Source of the DNA: Pythium myriotylum
Lineage: Eukaryota; Oomycota; Peronosporomycetes; Pythiales; Pythiaceae
Assembly: GCA_023091665.1 (NCBI GenBank)
Contig: JALJCQ010000024.1
Span: 496,001-560,000 of the forward strand
DNA length: 64,000 nt
Direction: 5' to 3'
The first letter of the stretch is position 1; every line of letters begins with the position of its first letter. The notes under the pieces were generated by a model. The model saw nothing but the letters and a program-made list of their open reading frames with translations. It searched no databases and was not told the DNA's origin. Positions 26,891 through 35,355 of the stretch are shown here, in pieces. The position numbers and the translations under genes are program-made.

Positions 26891-29887
26891 TTAAATGTGG
26901 GTCCTCTTCAGCAGAGCGAGTAGAGGCCGACTCCAGCGCACACTCTCAGAGACCTCGCTTGCGTCACTGCCCGTCGCAGCCTCGGCTGTGCGCTGGATCA
27001 GATCCTGGACGCGCCCTGCGCAGTCAACATTCATTGACTGCTGGACGTCTATCCATCGCTCAACAGGCCACGCTGCGAGCCAAGTGAGACAGGCGAGAAT
27101 GTGACCCCACAAGGCACGATAGTCGCTCGGGTTGGTCAATTCCTCATGGCCGGTAGAGTCGTGGGTTTGGAGATAGGCAAGCACAGCTCGCTCACTCACC
27201 AACTGAAGTGTGTGAGGCTCGAGTACCCTTTCCACACCGCTTCGCAACACAGCGGAGATGACGCTGACGATCCGCGGATACGCCTCCTGGTTCTCAGGAC
27301 TCAACGAGTCCCGCATGGCGCGTCGAACGCGAACTACGGCCTGGAAGCGCTCGAGAAGGCTGGATGGATCGCTGTCGCTTGCAAGAAGCCACCGGATTGT
27401 TGGGGTCACCGTGCTCTTAGTCGGTAGCTGGAAGAGAATCACCATCTCGCTGTTCGCGTTCGTCACACGCGCATTTTGCATGCCTTGTCTGCAAAGTGCA
27501 GCCACGAGGTCCTTGGCTGAAGCGGGTGGGACTGACGCAGATGCGGCGATATCCACAACGGAAGCAGGTTGCGTCCACAGCACGGAGTCTACACGCGAGA
27601 CTGTAACCCCAGAAGAGCCAATCTCCGCCAACGCTTGCTCGGTAATCTGTACGGCCAGCTTCACAACGTGGCAGGTCTGCTCGGTTGTGGTTACTAGCAT
27701 TGCGTCGAGTGCCCGGGTTAAATTCGAGTCGAGATCTGGCGCGAGCTGACCAAGTGGGGTTTTTGCGGTCGGCAGCTGCTTGATGACGACGGGCCCACTA
27801 AAAGTGGCAAGTTCCTGTGCCACAGAACTCACTCGTCGAGTGGTAATAACTGTCACTCGCTTCAGAGATCCACCTTTTTTGATTGCCGTGAGCTTCAAGA
27901 CTAGCATCTCACCACTCGTAATCGCATCGACTGAGTCGAAGGCCAACGGCTCGGCTGCCCACGATGGCGACAAGTACTTCTTCACTGCCAAAATGTGAGA
28001 TGCGTCGATAGTGCTCATGTTGGATTGGTGGACGACAACGAGGCGACGCGTAGTCGACTGAGGGCCACAAGAGTGCTTCACAACCTGGTAACGGACGAGA
28101 GCCTGCTCCACAGATTCATCCTCACTCGCTACGAGTTCAGCTTCGTCGACATCAAGAACCAATAGATCGTCGTAATGGCGAGAGGCCTCAGGCTCGAGAG
28201 TCTCGCACCTTGCCGTGGTCAGTGCGAACTGGTCATCGAATGGTGATGTGAGCGACACTATTTTTCGGTTTTGCGCCATTAATGCCACGCCCAAAGTCGC
28301 CTCGACTTCGAAGTCCCGAAGCTCGCGTTGCGAAGCCTTGGGGTCTTCAAGCAACTCGTTCGAATAGTATGCGCTCACGCCTTGTGCTGTCGATAACGTG
28401 ATGTGAGGGATTTTGTTCATACACTTAAGTGGCAGATCATCTCCCAGCTCAACTCGTAAGGCTTGACCACGATTGTCCTCCACAACATGAGTGACGCGTA
28501 CCCTGAACTTCTTGCCAATGGGTGCTTGGCGAATGTACTGGGTGGTCGGCCGATAAAATAAAGTAATGTGCTCAGCGATTGCGTTGCCGTGACGGAGAGG
28601 CACTCGGTCTAGAATTCGCTCTCGCGTTTTCTTGTCCAGGAAGAGCCCAACGTATGCAACGTAGTTGTTCACCGGGTTTCGCGTAATTGGGTTCTCCAGC
28701 ACGAGAGGATTCAGGAAGCTAGGCCGAAAAACGATTGCTCTGTTGTCTGCCTCCCAACGCAAGTACATTGCCATCACCTTGGCAACGCTCACACCATGTG
28801 AGTTGCGCTGCGCCATGCGTACACAAGTTAGCACATCGGGGCAGTGCATCTCCAGAAGATGAACACTGCATTTGTGCTGCTCGGCGACCTCTTCATAAAC
28901 CTGATACTCCCACTTTTGGGTGTGAGTGTTATCGACGAGGACGATTGGCACGCTGCGATCCTGGAGGGCTGTCCGAAATGCAGCCTGAGATGCCTCGTGT
29001 GCCTTGGAGATACCTTTCACGTCGAATTGATAACCTCGTGGGGTCTCGAAGTACGTGTCCGCAGAGCAAACAGCCGTAGCAGCCCCGCGTGCTTGACAGA
29101 TCGCCACGACTTCCTTCCCGAGCGTGCTCTTCCCACTCCCTGGGATTCCTCGCAGAATCACTACTTGGACATGACCAGTCTTTGTATGGTTTTCCAACAA
29201 TGTTTCAACCGTAGAAACTAACTCAGGGTGATGCAGGTGTGCAATCGGGTTCGTTTTTACGACGAATGGAGGCAATTGAACACGTTGGAGGCAGCTTATC
29301 TGCTCGGTGTCTCTTGTTGGAGAAAGGGAAATGGCGTCCCAACTGACAGTCTTCTTAGTATTGATCGCCACGGATGATGGGGGTAGCCGGACGAGAACTC
29401 GGTCTTTGAGCAAGCTGCGCGCTGGCAAGCCAAGACTCTGGAACCGGAGCAGCAGAGTATTCGCGAACTTGTGCACACTGTTAACTGCGCCAGTCGAGAG
29501 CTGTAACTCTGGCTTGCCGCCCGACAGAAACACCATTCCTTCGAGAACATCTTCTTCAACCTCTCCCCGTTGAGTTACTCGAGTGGGCCGCTGAAGTCCG
29601 TCGAGCACGCGCTGCAGCTCGACATATTCCTGCCACGAGTTCACTCCTACTTCAACGCAGTCCAATTGCGGACTGGGTTCGCCCTCAGCCGGCTCTGCAA
29701 CAGCGATCTCGAGCGAGACGATCAGCGGCAGACGGCTGCTCCGAATGTCTCGTTCGATCTGTGCCGGCGATGGCTCGGCCCAGGCGCCGCCTTTCTTGCT
29801 CCCGGCTCTCGCGCTTGACTGCTTGGGTGGTTCCGACTTGTTCTCGCTCGCACCGACGCGGCGCGCCGACGCACTGCGACGCGTCAT
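26891..29887 (-). CDS. P-loop kinase plus 2H-phosphoesterase protein (CNPase-like architecture)
   Basis: 998 aa from ATG 29887 (the frame continues to a GTG at 30109). Residues about 235-385 form a polynucleotide-kinase-like P-loop domain: VILRGIPGSGKSTLGKEV (Lys253), CSADTYFE, GISKAHEASQ and IVLVDNTHTQKWEY, as in N4BP2 and T4 PNK relatives. It is followed by two H-x-T motifs, HITLFY (His440) and HITLST (His495), the catalytic signature of 2H phosphoesterases that open 2',3'-cyclic phosphates. This order matches animal CNPase and the kinase-CPDase part of tRNA ligases. No KxxG adenylyltransferase module is visible. The N-terminal 220 and C-terminal 450 residues are unassigned. A role in RNA-end healing is inferred. 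Confidence 0.8.
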   Translation of the reverse strand: MTRRSASARRVGASENKSEPPKQSSARAGSKKGGAWAEPSPAQIERDIRSSRLPLIVSLEIAVAEPAEGEPSPQLDCVEVGVNSWQEYVELQRVLDGLQRPTRVTQRGEVEEDVLEGMVFLSGGKPELQLSTGAVNSVHKFANTLLLRFQSLGLPARSLLKDRVLVRLPPSSVAINTKKTVSWDAISLSPTRDTEQISCLQRVQLPPFVVKTNPIAHLHHPELVSTVETLLENHTKTGHVQVVILRGIPGSGKSTLGKEVVAICQARGAATAVCSADTYFETPRGYQFDVKGISKAHEASQAAFRTALQDRSVPIVLVDNTHTQKWEYQVYEEVAEQHKCSVHLLEMHCPDVLTCVRMAQRNSHGVSVAKVMAMYLRWEADNRAIVFRPSFLNPLVLENPITRNPVNNYVAYVGLFLDKKTRERILDRVPLRHGNAIAEHITLFYRPTTQYIRQAPIGKKFRVRVTHVVEDNRGQALRVELGDDLPLKCMNKIPHITLSTAQGVSAYYSNELLEDPKASQRELRDFEVEATLGVALMAQNRKIVSLTSPFDDQFALTTARCETLEPEASRHYDDLLVLDVDEAELVASEDESVEQALVRYQVVKHSCGPQSTTRRLVVVHQSNMSTIDASHILAVKKYLSPSWAAEPLAFDSVDAITSGEMLVLKLTAIKKGGSLKRVTVITTRRVSSVAQELATFSGPVVIKQLPTAKTPLGQLAPDLDSNLTRALDAMLVTTTEQTCHVVKLAVQITEQALAEIGSSGVTVSRVDSVLWTQPASVVDIAASASVPPASAKDLVAALCRQGMQNARVTNANSEMVILFQLPTKSTVTPTIRWLLASDSDPSSLLERFQAVVRVRRAMRDSLSPENQEAYPRIVSVISAVLRSGVERVLEPHTLQLVSERAVLAYLQTHDSTGHEELTNPSDYRALWGHILACLTWLAAWPVERWIDVQQSMNVDCAGRVQDLIQRTAEAATGSDASEVSESVRWSRPLLALLKRTHI

Positions 29888-30596
29888 CGTTGGGCGGTCG
29901 ACGGATGCGCGTAGAGCACGGCGGGATCGAGTGTGCGAGGGCGCAGCGAGCGTCGACGACTGCTTCTCTTGTGGGCATGCACGGTGACGTCCGCCAGCAG
30001 CTCTGTGGGTCACGTGTTTAAAACATGATTCAAACTGTTTCTGTGATACTTCGTAGTTTCTATTAAATTTGTATAAAACTGCATGTTTGATACGGAGACT
30101 GACCAGCACTCACCAAATGAGATGGCTCCATCCGATCGAAAAGATCTGTTTGTTGCTCGAGCATGGGGAAAGCAATCTGGCAGGAATCGCCGGAGGCATG
30201 CTTTTCACTGGTTGTGGACAGGGCATCATGGAGATGGTTTAGAGACGAACCTCTCTGCTCAACGTTGCTCTCGGTGACGGACATGGCGCGTGGAACGAAT
30301 TTTCCACGTAATGCTATAGTTTCTCGAGTTTCTCGATTGTCATCTTACATCGCAAATGGCGAGGTTTTACTCCGTGAAGAGTGAAAGAGGGGGTCACAGC
30401 CATCAAACAAAGCGCGCATAGGAACGTGTGCCTTCTTCTCCACTGTATCAGTCAGCTTTCCTCACGTTCTGGTGTTTATTATTGATCACTGCATATGAAG
30501 AAACCTCAGCTCGGTCCCAACCCAGCTTTTTGAGGCTGCCATCTCAGTTCTAGGACAGTTCCACAATCACGCGAGTATCGATCACTAGTACGAGTC
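29888..30596. other. Intergenic, nothing recognised
   Basis: 709 bp between the kinase/2H gene start and the copia gag stop. No coding domain, RNA gene or repeat was recognised. Confidence 0.55.
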
Positions 30597-31616
30597 CTAC
30601 GAAATCATGAATCTAGCGGAGAGTATCTGGAAAGGCGATGGGATCGCTCGCCTGGAATGCTGCTGCTTCACGATTCCGCAGCGGCCTTGTCGTCTGGAGC
30701 CTCTGCTGCCTTTCGCCTGTGGTGCAAACCGCGTGTTAGTGGTTAGTCGCTGGCGACAAGAGATCGCAACGCTCGCGCACAGTGGGGGCGTTCTGTCCAC
30801 TGCGGCTTGTCGCGTCTCGCCTTCGGCAGAGCCTACTGCCGATGATTCCATCCGGTAGATCGAGGCTGAGTGGATGGCGCGAGCCACCGCGTGCATGATC
30901 TCCTCAGTGAACTCTGGCGACGTCGACGACGCTGCACTCGTCCCACTTGCCGCCAAGTGTGTGTCACCGATTGAACCCCACGAAGAGCCACACTGTAGGC
31001 TCGCAGTTGGCTCTGCCTCTATCTTTCGTGGTTTTTCGGGCTGTTGCTGCTCAAATGAGCTGTCGGATCGAGTTATGATGTCGTGAGATAAGAGCTGGTC
31101 CACGATGCACGCGAGTGTCGGCGGACTCGACAAATGCCGCGCGTCCTTGATGATTGAGGCATACCGGCTGCCTCGAAGCGACCTCAGAAGAATCATGACC
31201 TGCATGTGCTCCGGAACGCTGAAACCCATGCTCTCCAGAGCCTCGACATCCTCCCCCAGGCGCTTTACATGGCCACGAGCGGACATCGTTTCGTCGTCGA
31301 GCCTGCAATCCATGTACGCAAACGCCTTCTCCATCATACTCCCAAATGCAAAGTCGCGATACCTCTCTTCCACCACTCGCCAAAGTTGCGATGGAGCCAC
31401 TGAAATTAATAGATCACGTAGTACGTGGGGTTCCAAAGATTCGACGATCGCGCGGCTCGCTTGGTTTTCCTGCAGTCTAGCTGCAATCGCTGTTGTTTCA
31501 GACGATGTTGTGTTGCTTTCTCGATCAACAAGACTCCATAGTCCCCGCCTCTCAAGTTGTTTCTTCACGTCTGCCGCCCACTGCGAGTGGTTCGGGCCGC
31601 TGAGTTTCCGCTCCAT
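30597..31616 (-). CDS. Solitary copia-type gag (UBN2) ORF
   Basis: 339 aa from ATG 31616 to TAG, uninterrupted. The N-terminal 170 residues match the Ty1/copia gag domain: LSGPNHSQWAADVKKQLERR, LWSLVD, LWRVVEERY, and MILLRSLRGSRYASIIKD. The usual CCHC zinc knuckle and the protease, integrase and reverse transcriptase that follow gag in copia elements are absent; the stop is followed by non-coding DNA. No LTR is seen. It is either a truncated element that happens to remain open or a retained gag-derived gene. It is divergent from the cytochrome b561 gene, 237 bp between starts. Confidence 0.75.
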   Translation of the reverse strand: MERKLSGPNHSQWAADVKKQLERRGLWSLVDRESNTTSSETTAIAARLQENQASRAIVESLEPHVLRDLLISVAPSQLWRVVEERYRDFAFGSMMEKAFAYMDCRLDDETMSARGHVKRLGEDVEALESMGFSVPEHMQVMILLRSLRGSRYASIIKDARHLSSPPTLACIVDQLLSHDIITRSDSSFEQQQPEKPRKIEAEPTASLQCGSSWGSIGDTHLAASGTSAASSTSPEFTEEIMHAVARAIHSASIYRMESSAVGSAEGETRQAAVDRTPPLCASVAISCRQRLTTNTRFAPQAKGSRGSRRQGRCGIVKQQHSRRAIPSPFQILSARFMIS

Positions 31617-31853
31617 CGTACGAGTTGTGAGGGGTCCCGTTGTCGATCAACACGCCACCCGAGCGCCACTTTCCCAGCGTTTTCCTGCAGTTGGTGGGAC
31701 GCGCCCCAGCCATCAGCGCGACGCGAGAGCGCCGCGTCGCATTCTTGTTGGGCTGAGGAGGTGTAGCCATGTCGAGATCTGGCGAGATCAGATACGGTGT
31801 GGACCACAGGAAAAGTTGACGTTTGACAAGCTGTCAGCAGTCCTCGAGTCGCG

Positions 31854-32697
31854 ATGGCGAACCTGCGCGAAGTGATCGCGTTCGCCGCGCTCTTCGGTGT
31901 GCCGTGCGCGTGGATCGTGTGGGAATGCGTGCGCGACCCGTCGCTCTTCGCGCTGCACCCGGCGCTCAACGCCGTCGCCTTCCTGGTCTGCACGCCAGCG
32001 TACGTCTCGTTGAAGGTCTCCCGTTGAAATCGTGAAGCAATTCCGACGAGATGAGACTGTGACTCTAGGGCGCTCTTCGCGATGCTTGAGCGAAAGCGGT
32101 CCAAGAACTACAAGACGCGGTGAGCTATTCATTGGATCGCTTGCACTTCGCGGTCTCTTCTTCTAACTTACCATCGACGGCAGCGTGCTCCTCACCAAGC
32201 TGCACCTCGCCCTCCATGTGACTGCGTTTGTGCTCATGAGCGTCGCGGGCGCGGCGGCCTTCCAGACCAAGCGCGTCTTCGAGAAGCCGCACTTCCGCAC
32301 GCCGCATTCCTGGGCGGCGCTGACCATGGGCAGCTTCTTCGTGCTCAACATCCTCCAGGGCGTGCTGCTCACGGTCGAGAAGATGCCGCCCAATTGGCAG
32401 TGGAAGGACGAGACCCACGTCCTCGTGGGCATGCTCGTGTACATTGGCACGGGTACGCCTTGGAGTCTGTAGATGGTTTATATGGGGGCAAGACCTGACC
32501 GACTCGTGTTTCCCGCAGCCGTGACCGTCGTCTTCGGCCTCTACTCGGGCTCGTGGGGCGCCAACCACCTCGGTGCCCACCACCAGCAGCACTTGGCGAT
32601 CGTGATCTCGCTCGCGCACGTCGTGCTGCTCGGCAAGGCGCTGGTCTCCTCGCGCCCGCAGAGGACCATGGCCGAGAAGCAAGGCAAGGCAACATAG
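31854..32697 (+). CDS. Cytochrome b561-like membrane protein, copy A (4 exons)
   Basis: Reconstructed exons 31854-31999, 32069-32119, 32184-32452 and 32519-32697 (introns 69, 64 and 66 nt; phases 2, 2, 1) give 214 aa without a stop. The protein is hydrophobic throughout. Its His pattern matches CYB561D-type proteins: FALHPALNAVAF, KLHLALH, HSWAALTM and THVLVGML, the four His that would bind two haem b groups. These proteins carry electrons across a membrane, typically from ascorbate to ferric iron or monodehydroascorbate. It is tandem with copy B, which shares exon lengths of 146 and 51 nt. All splice sites are GT-AG. Confidence 0.8.
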
Positions 32698-33051
32698 ACA
32701 AGGAGATGGGGATTATGGCGGTGATCGTCGGGAGCCACCATCATCGCTTGCTGCCACGGAACCTGGTGTACGCGGTTTGATTGCTCCGATGACATCATTC
32801 ACTCTGGCCAATCGTGGCACGTAATAAAACCTCTACCAAACCATGTACCTGAGACCCAAAAGTACTAATCAGTGGTTGAGCTCCGTGAGTATAACTCCTC
32901 ACATAAAGTATACTGTAGCAAATCATGTATAATATTCCAAAACGAGGTCTGATTCCGTTGAGCGTCACGCTTCACGTGTTGCGATCCACTCGAGACCGCC
33001 GGGACCGGCCCCCGCCATTCCTCAAACTCCCTCCTCCAACGAGCAGCAGCC
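32698..33051. other. Intergenic between cytochrome b561-like genes
   Basis: 354 bp holding the 3' end of copy A and the promoter of copy B. No motif recognised. Confidence 0.5.
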
Positions 33052-33882
33052 ATGGCCAACAAGCTCGAGCTCTTCGTGCTCACGACTCTCTTCCTCACGC
33101 CGGCGTTCGTGATCCTCTCGCACGTCGCGCAGGCGCCGAGCCTCTTCGCCATCCACCCGGCCGCCAACACGGTCGCCCATGTGATCCTCTCGCCGCTGTG
33201 CGTTCCTCTCGTTTCTCTCTCTTCGTCGCTGCAATCTTAACGCTCGTGGGTCCATACGCAGTGCGATCTACCTCATGATCCAGCGCAAGTCGATCGGCGA
33301 CGCGGCGACTCGGTGCGTTTCGTCCAAGTGTCCGTATCCTCCTTTCTGAATGAGAAGGCTGACGATCTTCTGTGGTGATAGTCTCAAGTTGGTCAAGGCG
33401 CACTTTGCGCTGCAGCTGCTGGCGTTCCTCTCGATGGCTGCCGGCGGCGTGGCTGTCTACCTTAACAAGGAAAAGCTCGGCAAGGCCCACTTCACGTCGC
33501 AGCACTCGTGGGGCGCTGGCGTCTTCGCCACGCTTTGGTCGCTCAACCTCCTTGGCGTACGTCCGCGTATCTGCACTCTGGCCGCTGCGCTCGCTCACTC
33601 TAATGCTATCGATTACAGGGCACGGCGTCGACGTTCCTCGGTACCAAGGCTGACTGGACATGGCGAAACCCCGGCCACCGTGTCGGTGGTGTGGTTGGCT
33701 TCCTCGGTTGCGGCGTCACGTCGCTCTTCGGCCTCTTCAACGGTCAGTGGGCGGAGAAGACGCTCGGCGCGGACAAGCAGGTCAAAGTGGCGGGACTCAT
33801 CGCGCTCGCCTACGGTGCGCTCCTGATCAAGGCGCTCGTCTCGCTCGGTGCCAAGCCGAAGTCGGCCAAGAAGACCGCGTAG
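33052..33882 (+). CDS. Cytochrome b561-like membrane protein, copy B (4 exons)
   Basis: Reconstructed exons 33052-33197, 33262-33312, 33382-33556 and 33619-33882 (introns 64, 69 and 62 nt; phases 2, 2, 0) give 211 aa. His positions parallel copy A: FAIHPAANTVAH, VKAHFALQ, FTSQHSWGAG and NPGHRVGG. A C-terminal Lys-rich cytosolic tail ends in SAKKTA. The first two introns are at the same positions and phases as copy A. The third lies about 30 codons earlier, right after the LNLLG helix. Likely transmembrane ascorbate-dependent electron carrier. Confidence 0.8.
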
Positions 33883-35355
33883 ACGCACCCATTGAGCCAC
33901 AAAAGTAAACTGCTTTCAGTGAATGGAACCTTACATCTGCGAGCGCGTTGCATCTTTCCTGTGTACAACTACGATACACAACAGATATGATCTAGAAGCA
34001 CAAGCTTGTCATCTAGACGGCAGATCTTCGGTTGAGTCTCTGAGTCGTACGAGAAGCGTTCCGTTGCGTTGGAACCATGTCAATCGGAAGTTTTGCTAGT
34101 CGCTGCTTTGATGAATGTAGTGAGAGAGTGAGAGTCAAGGCGGAAGACGCCGCCTTGATTCTCCAAAGAGGTTCCACCTGCAGGTGAAGTGGTACTTTGA
34201 CACTCGACTTTAGCGAATACCTTCATAAAACCGAATGTGCAATACCCAAAGCCAGCGCAACATTCAAGGCTTGCGGGTGTGTATCGTGAGGAAAGCTTCT
34301 AAATGGAGAGCGGCAGGAGTCAAGTGTCGGTGGAGGAAGACAGAAGTAAGCCCAAGAGGACTGGGCGCCTGAGAGGGCTTCGGATCACACCAGGGAAGAA
34401 AACACACCCTCCTACACCACGGAGATCTCACTTATCGCTGGTTGTTGGTCGATCGAAGCTGTGCTAAACACAGGCGTCGCGCATTTCTCTGCATGCCACG
34501 GATCGAGACCAGTGCCCTTTCAAGATCCTGAGGTTATACACTTGTGTAACCTTGCTTATCGTTACTTCACGCTTCGTGACGTCACGTCTGGTGACCGGCG
34601 GTGAGATGAGCTCGTGGAAGAAACGGCCCACGCGAAGCCATCGCAGCTGAGGCTCGGGGTCTGACATTTTGACTCGCGGCTCCTATGGCAACGCCGCCGG
34701 CGCTGTCGACGAAGCCTCGGCGTTGTGGATGCAAACTGCCATTGTGGATGAAAGACGCCACGCGGGAAACGCTCCAGATTAACAGAATCTCGACGATCTT
34801 CACGCAGCGTGACTGGCGAGTCGGACGTAGCACAGCCAAATGTAACATTCTGTACATACATGGGCCAAATCCAGTCATGACCCCGTACGCACGCAGTGGT
34901 GAGCGAGCAAGGCCGCCGCCTCTGTCTCGCAGGCCCGAAAGAGGCTGTGGCTCGGGAGACTGCGCGCGTCCGAGAAGGCTGCAGAAAATGGCAGGAGGAT
35001 GAGCAAACAGGCGACCTCTGGCCTGTCCATGTTGGTGAAGGTTCCGATTTGGCCGGCCACCTGTCGCCGTGACAACCTCCCGGTCCACGCGTAGTCTCTC
35101 ATATCCGATCTCGACATCGATCGGAACTCCCGAGGAGCTACTTCAGACTGATATAAACCTCTATAAATGCATACTGGTCCCGGACAACTGATGTGAGTAC
35201 AATTGAGCACGTCGTCTCTCCCGTGATCTCCTCCTCAACCCTCCCCGGGTCATGAGCTCGATCCCCCTCGCCCGCCAGGTGAATGGGGCCACTCTGCAAC
35301 TCGAGGCCTCGCGACCAGAACTCCCCCCAGCTTCCCGTCTCCCCCTCGCTCCAGC
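33883..35355. other. Intergenic, one short inverted repeat
   Basis: 1473 bp. Open frames on the minus strand (34582-35088 and 34562-34861) have no domain or protein-like composition, and I do not call them genes. A 24-bp inverted repeat (TCAAGGCGG arms, 6-nt loop) lies at 34135-34158. The right end is the promoter and leader of the S15-type hydrolase gene. Confidence 0.5.

Noticed and set aside
34562..35088. Minus-strand ORFs in the 33.9-35.3 kb gap
   Set aside because: No domain, Arg/Gly-rich composition with no supporting motif, and no splice or start context.
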